A DNA stretch of 64,000 nucleotides from an uncultured Bacteroidales bacterium (lineage in GTDB: Bacteria > Bacteroidota > Bacteroidia > Bacteroidales > P3). A model generated the notes under the pieces. It saw only the letters and a list, made by a program, of their open reading frames with translations, ran no database searches and was not told where the DNA came from. Position 1 is the first letter of the stretch, and each line of letters starts with the position of its first letter. Location of the stretch: assembly GCA_900317125.1 (NCBI GenBank), contig ONFR01000009.1, positions 1 through 64,000 of the forward strand, read 5' to 3'. The position numbers and the translations under genes are program-made. Positions 53,346 to 62,631 of the stretch are shown here, piece by piece.

Positions 53346-53380
53346 TCATCACACTTTGCAGACACCTATGTCAGCATAAC

Positions 53381-53417
53381 AAAAGAGGGTAATGCTATTC
53401 TGTATTACCCTCTTTTA
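53381..53417 (+). terminator. Terminator of the oxidoreductase operon
   Basis: A perfect 13-bp stem (AAAAGAGGGTAAT 53381-53393 with ATTACCCTCTTTT 53404-53416). Confidence 0.85.
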
Positions 53418-53432
53418 TAATACTATGTACCT

Positions 53433-54107
53433 ATGACCATACAAGAAGCCATCCTTGCTCGGCACTCTGTGCGACAGTACAGCAGCCAGCCTCTTTCCGA
53501 GGAGCAAGCCAACGCCCTCCGTCAGCAAATCGTCCAAAGCAACGCCGCCAAGAACCTGCACATGCAGCTCGTGCAAAGCGACACCAAAGCCCTGTCGGGC
53601 ATCCTCGCCAAGTTCTTACGTTTCAGCGGGGCGACGAACTACATTGCCATGGTGGGCCACCAATCCCCCCTGCTGCAGGAGAACCTCGGCTACGAGGGCG
53701 AACGTCTTGTCCTCCTGGCTCAGACCTTGGGGCTGAATACCTGCTGGGTAGGCGGCACTTTCTCCAAGAATCACAATGTACGAGTGGAGCGCGACGAGAT
53801 GTACGTCGCCGTCATCGCCATCGGCCACGGCCTGAACCAAGGCAAGCAGCACTCCAGCAAGCCCATCGAGACATTTGCCGACATCAAAGGTGCTCCCGAC
53901 TGGTTCCGTCGCGGGGTGGAGTGCGCCATGCTGGCCCCCACAGCAATGAACCGACAGAACTTCCATTTCACCCTCCTGCCCAACAACAAGGTGAAGGCCA
54001 CTGCCAAACCCGCACCCTTTGCGGGATTGGACCTCGGCATCGCCAAGCTGCACTTCGAGCTGGGAGCGGGCAAAGAGAACTTCACAAATAGTAATTTCGT
54101 TAATTAA
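53433..54107 (+). CDS. Nitroreductase-family flavoprotein
   Basis: A 224-residue FMN-type reductase. TIQEAILARHSVRQYSSQPL is the standard N-terminal motif; the middle has GYEGERLVLLAQTLGLNTCW and the C-terminal part the conserved APTAMNRQNFHF. It uses NAD(P)H to reduce nitro compounds, quinones or similar substrates. It is not in the oxidoreductase operon because a terminator separates them. Confidence 0.87.
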   Translation: MTIQEAILARHSVRQYSSQPLSEEQANALRQQIVQSNAAKNLHMQLVQSDTKALSGILAKFLRFSGATNYIAMVGHQSPLLQENLGYEGERLVLLAQTLGLNTCWVGGTFSKNHNVRVERDEMYVAVIAIGHGLNQGKQHSSKPIETFADIKGAPDWFRRGVECAMLAPTAMNRQNFHFTLLPNNKVKATAKPAPFAGLDLGIAKLHFELGAGKENFTNSNFVN

Positions 54108-54119
54108 TTAATCGATTCA

Positions 54120-54196
54120 TGCAGTTTTTCTCCACATATCTCACGTATCACAAGTATTATTTTTACGTGTAATACGTGTGATACGTGGAGACTGCA
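54120..54196. repeat. Long imperfect hairpin between nitroreductase and glmS
   Basis: TGCAGT (54120-54125) pairs with ACTGCA (54191-54196), CACGTATCAC (54142-54151) with GTGATACGTG (54178-54187), and GTATTA (54154-54159) with TAATAC (54170-54175). It lacks a T-run and may be a REP-like or regulatory palindrome. Confidence 0.7.
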
Positions 54197-54301
54197 ATCC
54201 GACTATCACATAAATCCGAATTCCATTCCACCAAGCCCACACCGAATGACATAACTTTTCACTACAACGTCTAAAAAAATTCATAACTCAAAAAAAAATT
54301 G

Positions 54302-54309
54302 TAATTTTG
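54302..54309 (+). promoter_or_regulatory. Promoter -7 box for glmS
   Basis: TAATTTTG, 53 bp before the start. No glmS ribozyme was seen in the leader. Confidence 0.7.
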
Positions 54310-54361
54310 TATTTTAATATTTAATTGTGATTTAGTGTAACAAATTATCAAACAAGAAACT

Positions 54362-56224
54362 ATGTGTGGAATAGTAGGATACATCGGGGATCAGGACGCC
54401 TACCCCATCTTGATAAAAGGCCTCCATCGTCTTGAATATCGCGGCTACGACAGTGCCGGAATTTCCCTCATTAACACCAAAGGCGAACTGAACGTCTACA
54501 AAGCCAAAGGCAAAGTCTCTGCCCTCGAAAAATCAGTCGAGGACAAGGACATCAGCGGCACCATCGGCATCGCCCACACCCGCTGGGCCACTCATGGCGA
54601 ACCCAACACCACCAACGCTCACCCGCATTTCTCCCAGTCCAAAAACCTCTCGCTGGTACACAACGGCATCATCGAGAACTACAAACCCCTCCGCACCGAA
54701 CTGGAGAAAAACGGCATGACCTTCTGCAGCGAGACCGATACCGAAGTGCTCGTCCAACTGGTCGAATTCATGATGGTCTCCCACAAATGCGACCTCTACA
54801 ATGCCGTCCAGCTCGCGCTTAAGAACGTCGTGGGTGCCTATGCCATTGCCATTCTCGAGAAGAGCCATCCCGACCAGATTGTCTGCGCCCGCAAAGGCAG
54901 TCCCCTCATCATCGGTGTAGGCAAGGACAAGACCTCCGGCCGTCCTGAATTCTACATCGGCTCCGATGCGACTCCCATCATCGAATACACCAACCAGGTC
55001 ATCTACCTCAACGACGAGGAAATCGCCATCATGAACCGCACCGGCCTGCTCGACATCACCAACCTCAGCAACGTAAAGCAGACCCCGCAGCTCGTCACCC
55101 TGCAGATGAACCTCGACCAGTTGGAAAAAGGCGGCTACCCCCACTTCATGCTCAAGGAGATTTGGGAGCAGCCCGACGCCCTGCGCACCTGCATCCGCGG
55201 CCGTATCGACAAAGCCCAGAAAGATGTTCTCCTCAGCGGCATCATCGACCACCGCGACAAGTTCATCAACTGCAGCCGTATTATCATCTGTGCCTGCGGC
55301 ACCTCCTGGCATTCCGCCCTCATCGGCAAATACTTCATCGAAGAGGCCTGCCAGATACCCGTTGAGGTGGAGTACGCTTCCGAATTCCGCTACCGGAACC
55401 CCGTCATCCATCCCGACGACATCGTCATCGCCGTCTCGCAATCGGGCGAAACCGCCGACACCCTTGCGGCCATCCAACTGGCCAAGGAGAAGGGAGCTTT
55501 CCTCTATGGCATCTGCAACGTCATCGGCTCCTCCATCCCCCGTGCCACCCACAGCGGCACATACCTGCACGTAGGCCCCGAAATCGGCGTCGCCTCCACC
55601 AAAGCCTTCACCGGACAGGTCATCACCCTCTGCCTCCTCGGCCTTGCCATCGCCAAGGAGAAGAAGACCCTCTCCAACGAGATGTTCCACATGCTCGTCG
55701 ACGAGCTACAGCAGATTCCCGACAAAATACAGTGGACACTTGAGAACAACAAGAGCATCGACCAGTTCGCCCAAATGTTCACCTACTGCAAAAACTTCAT
55801 CTATCTGGGCCGCGGCTACAACTATCCCGTCGCCCTCGAAGGCGCCCTCAAGCTCAAAGAAATCTCCTATATCCATGCCGAAGGCTACCCCGCAGCCGAG
55901 ATGAAACACGGCCCCATCGCCCTTATCGACGAGGAGATGCCCGTTGTCGTCATCGCTCCCAAGCACGGCATGTACGAGAAAGTCGTCAGCAACATACAGG
56001 AAATCAAATCCCGCAAGGGTAAAATCATCTCCGTCATCACCGAGGACGACACCGTTGTCAAGAACATGAGCGACTACAGCTTCGTCATCCCCGACACCCG
56101 CGACTGCTTTGTCCCCCTCCTCGCTGTCATCCCTCTCCAGCTCCTCTCCTACTACGTGGCCATCGCCAAGGGCCGCAACGTCGACCAGCCCCGCAACCTG
56201 GCCAAGAGCGTCACCGTCGAATAA
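54362..56224 (+). CDS. glmS: Glutamine-fructose-6-phosphate aminotransferase GlmS
   Basis: GlmS makes glucosamine-6-phosphate from fructose-6-phosphate and glutamine, feeding UDP-GlcNAc for peptidoglycan and LPS. At 620 residues it is complete. The N-terminal glutaminase begins MCGIVGYIG with the nucleophile Cys2; two SIS domains carry CGTSWHSALIGKY and RGYNYPVALEGALKLKE; the C-terminus is PRNLAKSVTVE. It shares pathway logic with murB upstream. Confidence 0.97.
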   Translation: MCGIVGYIGDQDAYPILIKGLHRLEYRGYDSAGISLINTKGELNVYKAKGKVSALEKSVEDKDISGTIGIAHTRWATHGEPNTTNAHPHFSQSKNLSLVHNGIIENYKPLRTELEKNGMTFCSETDTEVLVQLVEFMMVSHKCDLYNAVQLALKNVVGAYAIAILEKSHPDQIVCARKGSPLIIGVGKDKTSGRPEFYIGSDATPIIEYTNQVIYLNDEEIAIMNRTGLLDITNLSNVKQTPQLVTLQMNLDQLEKGGYPHFMLKEIWEQPDALRTCIRGRIDKAQKDVLLSGIIDHRDKFINCSRIIICACGTSWHSALIGKYFIEEACQIPVEVEYASEFRYRNPVIHPDDIVIAVSQSGETADTLAAIQLAKEKGAFLYGICNVIGSSIPRATHSGTYLHVGPEIGVASTKAFTGQVITLCLLGLAIAKEKKTLSNEMFHMLVDELQQIPDKIQWTLENNKSIDQFAQMFTYCKNFIYLGRGYNYPVALEGALKLKEISYIHAEGYPAAEMKHGPIALIDEEMPVVVIAPKHGMYEKVVSNIQEIKSRKGKIISVITEDDTVVKNMSDYSFVIPDTRDCFVPLLAVIPLQLLSYYVAIAKGRNVDQPRNLAKSVTVE

Positions 56225-56294
56225 CCCTCAGCGAGACCGAAAGCCCTGAGAGGCTCCGCCCTGCTTTTGGTTTCTGACATATACATGAATCGCC

Positions 56295-58937
56295 ATGTCC
56301 ACCATCCCCGACCCTGATCAACAAGCCGTCATCGACATTGACCAGGGTCGGCACCTTGTATTGGCACCCCCGGGATGCGGCAAGACGTTCATCCTTTCGC
56401 AGCGTGTCATCCAGGCCCACGCCCGCGGCGTGGACTACACCGACATGATCTGCCTCACCTTCACCAACCGCGCCAGCCGTGCCATGCGCGAGCGCATCAG
56501 CCTCCACACCCACAACCCAGTCCCCAACGACCTCTTTGTCGGCAACGTCCACCGCTTCTGCTCCAACTATCTCTTCGACCAGAAGAAAATCCCCCAGAAC
56601 AGTGCCGTCATCGACGACCTCGACTCCGAAAGCATCATCACCCATCTGGCACGCCTCAGCCCCGACGAAGACCACTCGCGCTACACTGCCGACATCGTCA
56701 ACCTGCAGCACGCCCTCAGCCAGCAAGCCGCCGGATTCCCACACAAACTCATCGTCCATGCCGACCTCCTCGACCGCCTGACCGAACCCCAATGGCAACG
56801 CAAAGCCGAGATTGCCCGCCTGTATGCCGAATACAAAGAGACCGACAGCCTGCTCGATTTCGAAGACCTGCTGGAGAAGGCCTACCTCCACGCCCTTAAC
56901 GACCCCGACCACCAATGCTACCGTTGGATACAAGTCGACGAGGTGCAGGACCTCAACTTCCTCCAAGTGGCCATTATCGACCTCTTCGCCGCCCCCGACG
57001 CCACCACCGTCTACCTGGGCGACGAGCAGCAAGCCATCTTCTCCTTCGTGGGAGCCAAACTTGACACCCTCGAAGAGCTCAAACACCGTTGCGGCGCCAA
57101 CCTCCACCATCTGGGACAGAACCACCGCTCGCCACACTACCTGCTCAACCTCTTCAACACCTATGCCACCTCGCAGCTCGGCATCGGCAGCGACCTCCTG
57201 CCCTCCTCCACCGACCGCACCGCGCCCCAACCTGCCGACCTCTGCACTTTCCACGCCTGCCACCACGACCTCTCCCACCTCTACCGCAAGGACGAGCTCC
57301 GCTGCTCCCACGACGGCACCCCCTGCACCCTCTGCCGCCGTCCAGTGGCCGACGAGTACCGCCTGGCCGTGTCGCTGGCACACCGCTATGCCACCCTCGA
57401 CCCCAACGGACGTGTGGCCATCATCGTCCCCACCAACGCCAATGCCGACCGGCTGAGCCTTGAATTCGGCGACACACCCCACTTCAAAATCTCCGGGCGC
57501 GACCTCTTCGCCGCCCCCACCGTCCAGCTCCTCTTCTCCCATCTCAACATCATCTCCAACGAAACCTGCTTCATCGCCTGGGCCCGCCTGCTCCACCTGC
57601 TCCACGTCATTCCCCAGTACGCCGTCGCCCGCAACCTCATGCGCCAGCTGCGCGCCTGCGCCGTCTCGCCCACCGACCTCCTCATCTACGACTGCAACAC
57701 CTACCTGCAACACTTCGTCCAGGTGCTCGACAACGAAGAGATTGTCCTCTTCGACACCGAGACCACCGGCCTCGACATCTTCCGCGACGACATCATACAG
57801 ATAGCCGCCATCAAAGTGGCCAACGGGCACTATGTCGAAGGCTCCGACTTCAACATAATTATCGAGACCACCAAAGAGATTCCCCCTGTGGTGGGCGGCC
57901 ACGAAAACCCCATGCTCTCCGTCTATCTCAACAGCGAACGACTCAGCCGACGCGAAGGTCTCAGCCGTTTCCTCGACTACTGCCAAGGCCATACCCTTAT
58001 CGGCCACAACGTCGAGTTCGACTTCAACATCCTCACCCACAATGTCAGCCGCACCCTCGGCATACAGCTTGGCCACCGCCAGCGTTTCGACACCCTTAAA
58101 CTGACCCGCCTTGTCGAGCCCCGTCTGCGGGTGTACAAACTCGAGCGGCTGCTCGAAACCCTCCACCTCGAAGGCACCAACTCGCACAACGCCATCGACG
58201 ACGTCAAGGCCACCCTCTCCCTACTCGCCTACTGCCGCCGCAAGGCGGAGGACTACCTGCCTGCCCAGCAGGCCCTTCTCCACACCCCGGCACTGCTCAG
58301 CCTGGCAGCAAACTTCCGCCAGACCTACCTCGGGCTTTTCCTCCACAGCAGCCAGCGGCTCTACTCCACCGAGTCCACCCCAACTGGGGCCCTGCCGGCC
58401 ATCGCCGACGAACTCAACCACATCTACCGCCACCTGCTGGACAAGGGCATCGTCGAACCCGTCGACAAATGGCAGCACATACTCGACTTCCTCACCTACG
58501 ACGTAGTCGACACGGACGTAGCCCCCACTTTCCGCGAGCAACTGGACCGTTACCTCACCGAAATCAACACCTTGCGCGAGAGCGACCTCTGCGACAGCTC
58601 GAGCATGCTCAACCACGCCTCCGAGCGTTTCTTTATCGCCACCGCCCACAAAGCCAAAGGACTCGAATTCGACAGCGTCATTGTCTTCAACGCTGTCGAG
58701 GGGTCGTACCCCTACTACTACAATGTGGTGAACAACGACCAATATCACATACGCGAAGACGCCCGCCGGTTCTATGTGTCCATGTCGCGGGCACGCCGAC
58801 ACCTCTGCTTCACCTACTCCACCGTCAGTGGCAACGGCGCTCCCGCCCGTCCCACACCGTTCCTGCGCTCCATCGCCAACCTGCTCAAACATTTTGGTTT
58901 CAACCCCGCCACCGGCAAGACCGAGCGGTTGGATTGA
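56295..58937 (+). CDS. UvrD-like helicase with embedded DEDDh 3'-5' exonuclease
   Basis: An 880-residue fusion. Helicase parts: Walker A APPGCGKT (24-31), motif Ia LTFTNRASRAMRERI, Walker B-type DEVQD (215-219), motif III LGDEQQAIFSF, motif IV-like LGQNHRSP, then after a long gap TAHKAKGLEFD (motif V, 783-792) and VSMSRARRHL (motif VI, 828-837). Inserted at about 480-660 is a complete DnaQ-like exonuclease: D487 and E489 in FDTETTGLD, D576 in GHNVEFD, H631 and D635. Between motif IV and the exonuclease lies a Cys-containing segment (CPLC-like C-T-L-C in TPCTLCRRP). The protein probably unwinds and trims DNA 3' ends in repair or phage defence. The gene is GC-rich. Confidence 0.88.
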   Translation: MSTIPDPDQQAVIDIDQGRHLVLAPPGCGKTFILSQRVIQAHARGVDYTDMICLTFTNRASRAMRERISLHTHNPVPNDLFVGNVHRFCSNYLFDQKKIPQNSAVIDDLDSESIITHLARLSPDEDHSRYTADIVNLQHALSQQAAGFPHKLIVHADLLDRLTEPQWQRKAEIARLYAEYKETDSLLDFEDLLEKAYLHALNDPDHQCYRWIQVDEVQDLNFLQVAIIDLFAAPDATTVYLGDEQQAIFSFVGAKLDTLEELKHRCGANLHHLGQNHRSPHYLLNLFNTYATSQLGIGSDLLPSSTDRTAPQPADLCTFHACHHDLSHLYRKDELRCSHDGTPCTLCRRPVADEYRLAVSLAHRYATLDPNGRVAIIVPTNANADRLSLEFGDTPHFKISGRDLFAAPTVQLLFSHLNIISNETCFIAWARLLHLLHVIPQYAVARNLMRQLRACAVSPTDLLIYDCNTYLQHFVQVLDNEEIVLFDTETTGLDIFRDDIIQIAAIKVANGHYVEGSDFNIIIETTKEIPPVVGGHENPMLSVYLNSERLSRREGLSRFLDYCQGHTLIGHNVEFDFNILTHNVSRTLGIQLGHRQRFDTLKLTRLVEPRLRVYKLERLLETLHLEGTNSHNAIDDVKATLSLLAYCRRKAEDYLPAQQALLHTPALLSLAANFRQTYLGLFLHSSQRLYSTESTPTGALPAIADELNHIYRHLLDKGIVEPVDKWQHILDFLTYDVVDTDVAPTFREQLDRYLTEINTLRESDLCDSSSMLNHASERFFIATAHKAKGLEFDSVIVFNAVEGSYPYYYNVVNNDQYHIREDARRFYVSMSRARRHLCFTYSTVSGNGAPARPTPFLRSIANLLKHFGFNPATGKTERLD

Positions 58938-58951
58938 CAATACCCTTACTT

Positions 58952-59052
58952 CGTTCAATCCTGCATCGTTACAGTATACTTACAGTATCGTTATCTTACT
59001 CTATAAAGGGTAACGAGGCGTTAACGATGGAGGAACGATGCTGTATTGAACG
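58952..59052 (+). repeat. 101-bp TIR element, copy B
   Basis: Ends CGTTCAAT and ATTGAACG. The left 14 bases CGTTCAATCCTGCA match copy A exactly, and both copies have the ATTGAACGACCC right border. It lies between the ends of two convergent genes. Confidence 0.6.
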
Positions 59053-59092
59053 ACCCTTCAAACTAATAGCGAAACCGTCGACAGGGTGCAGT

Positions 59093-60916
59093 CTACCGCA
59101 ATCTTCCCGTGGTGGTATACCACAGTTGCAGCAAGGCTTGGGTGCGCTGCAGACGGAGCGTGTCGGAGGGGTAGGCGGCGTCGGTCTCGGAAAGGGAGAG
59201 GCAGTCGTAGGCCGTCACACCGGTGGTGTCGATGTAGTAAAGGCCATTCTTGTAAGCGTTGACGGCAAAGGGGAAACAGTACGACGGGGCGAGGACGTTG
59301 CGGCTGAAACGGAACGAGCTGTCGGCAAGGCCGAGCTGCGCCAGCAGGGTGGCGGCAAGGTCGGACTGGTTCATCAGGCGGTCGATGGTGCGTGGTTGCT
59401 TCACGGCACCCCCTACCCAGAGGATGGGTATGCGCGTGGCCAGATGCTTGCCGTCGGGCTGTAGGCCATCGACTGGCACGCCGTGGTCGGCCACCACGAC
59501 CACCAGCAGGCTGTCCCACGAAGGGGTGCGGCTGAGACTGTCGAGCAGGCTGCCCAGACAGGCGTCGGTATAGGCGAAGGCGTTGCGTCGGGCATCGTGC
59601 AGGGGGTTGTACTTGATGCGGGAGCCGCCGGGCTTTCCTGGCTCGGGCACATCCCAGGGTTCGTGGCTGTTGAGGGTGAGCAATGCAGTGAGCGAGGGTC
59701 GGCGAGGGGCAGTGGGCAGCAGTCGGAACAGCTCCTCGTCGGCCACGCCCCAGTTGGAGCGCACGCGGGCGGCGGAGAAGTGCTCCTGCCCAACCACCTG
59801 CTCGAAACCGGACTCAGAGAGGTGACCGCGCATATTGGTGAAGTCGATGTCGCCGCCGTAGAGGAAGGCAGTGGCATAGCCTGCCCGCTGCAAGGCGCGT
59901 GCCATGGAGGGCAAGCGGCGGCCCATGTCGGCCTTTTTCATGAGCGAAGTGGTGGGCAGCGACGGCCAGCCGTTGACGATGGACACCAGCCCGCGGTCGG
60001 TACGGAAGCTGTTGGCGTAGCATTGCGAGAAGAAGACGCCACGTTCTTTCCAACGGAGAAAATTGGGGCCCACACTGTCGTTGAGCATCATCTCGCTGCC
60101 AGCGCCCTCCCATATCACCAGCAGGATGTCAGGGCGGGTGACGGAGAGAAGCGTATCGGACGGAGTGCCGTCGACGGGGTAGGCATCGGCGGTGAGCTCG
60201 GCAAGGCGGTCGTAGTCGTAGAACGGGAACTGCGCGGCGAGGTCCTCGGTCTTGAAGAGGGAGTGGGTGATATTGAAGAGGGGGTTGATGGCGGAGTGGT
60301 TGAGGAAGGGAGTGGAGGAGAAATAGGCGTAGCTGACATTGGCGGTGGAGTCGCTCACGCCGCCGCGAATGCCCACGAACTGAAGCGCCAGCACGACAAG
60401 CATTACCAGCGACGAGGCCGGATGCACCTTGTCGAAACCCTGGGGCGTGGCATGACGCAGGCGACGCAGATAGTGGAAGACGAGCAGGCCGAGGAGCAGC
60501 GCGCCCACGATGATGGCCGGAAGGGTGAGGCTGGCCAGCATATCGGCGGGATTGGCGGCATAGATGAGGTCGGCGGCATCCATCTTGGCTCCCCAAAAAC
60601 GATACAGCACCATGTCGGCGGCAAAGGCAAGGGCCATGAGCGGAGCAGCCAGGGCATAGTAGAAGGTGAGCACCCGCTTGACGGGGATTTTGTAGAGGAA
60701 AAAGGAGAGGGTCACCACCAGCACGGGAACAATCATCAGATAGCAGGCGGTGACGGAGTCGAGACGCAGACCGTGGAGAAGCACTCCGAGCCATCCTCCC
60801 GCAGTGGTGCCCCCGGCATAGGGCAGATTGAAAAGCATGAACACCAGCTTCTGGGTGACGAACAGCAGCAGCAGCGTCACATACAGGCGGAGGAGGAAGA
60901 GGAGCCGTTTAGCCAT
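59093..60916 (-). CDS. LTA-synthase-like / phosphoglycerol transferase (alkaline-phosphatase superfamily)
   Basis: A 607-residue inner-membrane enzyme (start at ATG 60916; 60940 also possible but leaves almost no leader). Five N-terminal membrane segments lead to a periplasmic sulfatase-fold domain: the candidate nucleophile Thr in SFRTDRG, metal-binding YGGDIDFTNMRGH, NSHEPWDVP and the C-terminal ADHGVPVDG. Such enzymes transfer phosphoglycerol or phosphoethanolamine to lipids or glycans. Gram-negative Bacteroidales lack lipoteichoic acid, so the true product is unknown. Confidence 0.85.
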   Translation of the reverse strand: MAKRLLFLLRLYVTLLLLFVTQKLVFMLFNLPYAGGTTAGGWLGVLLHGLRLDSVTACYLMIVPVLVVTLSFFLYKIPVKRVLTFYYALAAPLMALAFAADMVLYRFWGAKMDAADLIYAANPADMLASLTLPAIIVGALLLGLLVFHYLRRLRHATPQGFDKVHPASSLVMLVVLALQFVGIRGGVSDSTANVSYAYFSSTPFLNHSAINPLFNITHSLFKTEDLAAQFPFYDYDRLAELTADAYPVDGTPSDTLLSVTRPDILLVIWEGAGSEMMLNDSVGPNFLRWKERGVFFSQCYANSFRTDRGLVSIVNGWPSLPTTSLMKKADMGRRLPSMARALQRAGYATAFLYGGDIDFTNMRGHLSESGFEQVVGQEHFSAARVRSNWGVADEELFRLLPTAPRRPSLTALLTLNSHEPWDVPEPGKPGGSRIKYNPLHDARRNAFAYTDACLGSLLDSLSRTPSWDSLLVVVVADHGVPVDGLQPDGKHLATRIPILWVGGAVKQPRTIDRLMNQSDLAATLLAQLGLADSSFRFSRNVLAPSYCFPFAVNAYKNGLYYIDTTGVTAYDCLSLSETDAAYPSDTLRLQRTQALLQLWYTTTGRLR

Positions 60917-61022
60917 ATTATTCGTATAACAAAACGACATGCTTTTTATTGTGCAAAAGAAAAAAATATGGTTGTTGATAACTTTTTATTGAAAAAAAAG
61001 TGTTTGTTTGAAAAATAGTTGT

Positions 61023-61030
61023 TATACTTG
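61023..61030 (+). promoter_or_regulatory. Promoter -7 box for the acidic AT-hook gene
   Basis: TATACTTG differs from TAnnTTTG at one position. It lies 18 bp before ATG 61048 and gives a very short leader. Confidence 0.5.
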
Positions 61031-61047
61031 CACAAAAATTCAACCTT

Positions 61048-61809
61048 ATGAATACTCACAGAACTCATAAAAAGAACCTGATAGTCAGCTACAAGAATCT
61101 TTCGGACCAACTAAAAGAATTGTTTATGGAGCGTTATCCCGAGGGATATAAAGAGCACATACAGCGATTCGAGAAACCGAACGGGGAGACAATTTTTGTT
61201 GTCCCGATGGAAACTGAGGACACCGTATACATGATAAAGTTTGATGTCAAGATCGACACCACCTATACCGACGACGAGTCGGAAAAGGACTACTTCGACG
61301 AGGAGGTGGAGAAGGCCGAGACTCAGTTTGCCCCGATACAGGAGGCTCTGGAGAAGGAAGAGGAAGACCCGACGCACCGCGAACGCGAGGTGCGGCACGG
61401 TACCTACGACGACACCATGGAGAACGGCAAGAAACGCACGACGGAGCATGGCTCGCTGGGCGAGCTGGGTGCCGAACTGCAGGAGGCCTTCAGCGACGAT
61501 GCCGACTCGGAGGGTTACGACGACTATAACGACGACAAGGAGGGTGACGACACCGACCCGGACGATGAGTACGAGCCTACCGACGAGGAGTTGATGGACA
61601 TTGACAGCGAGATATTCGCCAATGCCGAGATACCGCCCGAGGAACTTGCCCGCATGGCCGCCGAAGAGGCTGCTGCAAACGAGAAGGCCGCACAGGAGGC
61701 CGCACAGCCCAAACGGGTGGGAAGACCGCGGAAGAGCGGTGGCACCACCCTGGTCACTTCGACTGCCGCTCCGGAAAAGAAGAGCCGCAGCCGCAGCAAG
61801 AAAGAATAA
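61048..61809 (+). CDS. Acidic conserved protein with AT-hook-like tail
   Basis: A 253-residue protein. The first about 80 residues (NLIVSYKNLSDQLKELF, IFVVPMETEDTVYMIKFDV) match a conserved Bacteroidales protein of unknown function. The middle (85-195) is an extremely acidic, probably disordered stretch. The end has PKRVGRPRKSGG, an AT-hook core (GRP flanked by basic residues), then a basic SRSRSKKE tail. It may bind DNA. Confidence 0.78.
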   Translation: MNTHRTHKKNLIVSYKNLSDQLKELFMERYPEGYKEHIQRFEKPNGETIFVVPMETEDTVYMIKFDVKIDTTYTDDESEKDYFDEEVEKAETQFAPIQEALEKEEEDPTHREREVRHGTYDDTMENGKKRTTEHGSLGELGAELQEAFSDDADSEGYDDYNDDKEGDDTDPDDEYEPTDEELMDIDSEIFANAEIPPEELARMAAEEAAANEKAAQEAAQPKRVGRPRKSGGTTLVTSTAAPEKKSRSRSKKE

Positions 61810-61909
61810 CCGCACGACACCTACGCCAACAGGTGCCGCTGACCGCTACACAGGGAGTCAACCCCATCCGACAAGAGGTGACTGCCAAGCCCTGAGCTGA
61901 AAGAACGAC

Positions 61910-61956
61910 AAAGGCCAAAAGACGATTCACCTCGACTTTTGGCCTTTGATTTTTTA
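61910..61956. terminator. Terminator between the acidic protein and nadD
   Basis: A perfect 12-bp stem (AAAGGCCAAAAG 61910-61921 with CTTTTGGCCTTT 61936-61947) followed by GATTTTTT. It can serve both converging genes. Confidence 0.85.
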
Positions 61957-61967
61957 TCCGCTGGAGA

Positions 61968-62549
61968 TTATTGCTTCTCGTAGAAATGCATCTCGGTGAG
62001 GTACTGATAGACAGGCTCGGGAAGGAGGTAGCGGACATCGTGCCCCTGGCGTATCTGCTCGCGGATGTAGGTGGAGGAGATGTCAATCTGTGGTACCTCG
62101 ACCATGGTGACATTGGGATGGCTGGCGAGTTTGCAGTCGGTGTGGCCGGGACGGGGATAGACGTAAATCTGGTAGTGTTCGAGGATGAACTCCCAGTTGC
62201 GCCACCGCTCGAAGGTCTCGAGGTTGTCGGAGCCCATGATAAGGCAGAACTGCTTGTCGCGGTATTTGTCGCCGAGGTGGGCGAGGGTAAGCACAGTGTA
62301 GGAGGGAATGGGGAGATGGAATTCGACGTCGCAGGCACGCATGCGGTAGTTGTCGTGGACGGCGAGGCGCACCATCTCCAGCCGCTGTTGGTCGGCGAGG
62401 AGGGTTTTGCGCTCCTTGAGAGGGTTTTGGGGCGAGACGACAAACCACACCTCGTCGAGGTCGCAATGGGCCAGCATGGCATTGCCGATGATAAGGTGCC
62501 CGATATGGATGGGGTTGAACGAGCCGAAGAAAAGACCTATTTTGCGCAT
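61968..62549 (-). CDS. nadD: Nicotinate-nucleotide adenylyltransferase NadD
   Basis: NadD adenylates nicotinate mononucleotide on the way to NAD. The 193-residue protein has the N-terminal GLFFGSFNPIHIGHL (HxGH nucleotide-binding motif), a Trp/Pro-rich middle and the C-terminal ISSTYIREQIRQG (SSTxIR motif). Complete and of typical length. Confidence 0.95.
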   Translation of the reverse strand: MRKIGLFFGSFNPIHIGHLIIGNAMLAHCDLDEVWFVVSPQNPLKERKTLLADQQRLEMVRLAVHDNYRMRACDVEFHLPIPSYTVLTLAHLGDKYRDKQFCLIMGSDNLETFERWRNWEFILEHYQIYVYPRPGHTDCKLASHPNVTMVEVPQIDISSTYIREQIRQGHDVRYLLPEPVYQYLTEMHFYEKQ

Positions 62550-62571
62550 GGCTGTAATGTTTGTTTAACAA

Positions 62572-62602
62572 ACGAGGGGCGGTGCAGGCCACCTCCCCTC
62601 GT
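62572..62602 (-). terminator. Hairpin after the secreted protein gene (possible terminator)
   Basis: ACGAGGGG (62572-62579) pairs with CCCCTCGT (62595-62602). A T-poor tract follows on the minus strand. Confidence 0.45.
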
Positions 62603-62631
62603 CAACTATCGAATGGCCCGGAGGCTGTGAA

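Noticed and set aside
56211..58187. Long antisense frame opposite the helicase
   Set aside because: GC-rich genes on the plus strand leave long open frames on the other strand; the sequence is Val/Gly/Asp-rich without motifs.
59483..61018. Long antisense frame opposite the phosphotransferase
   Set aside because: Same shadow effect; no signal, domain or promoter.
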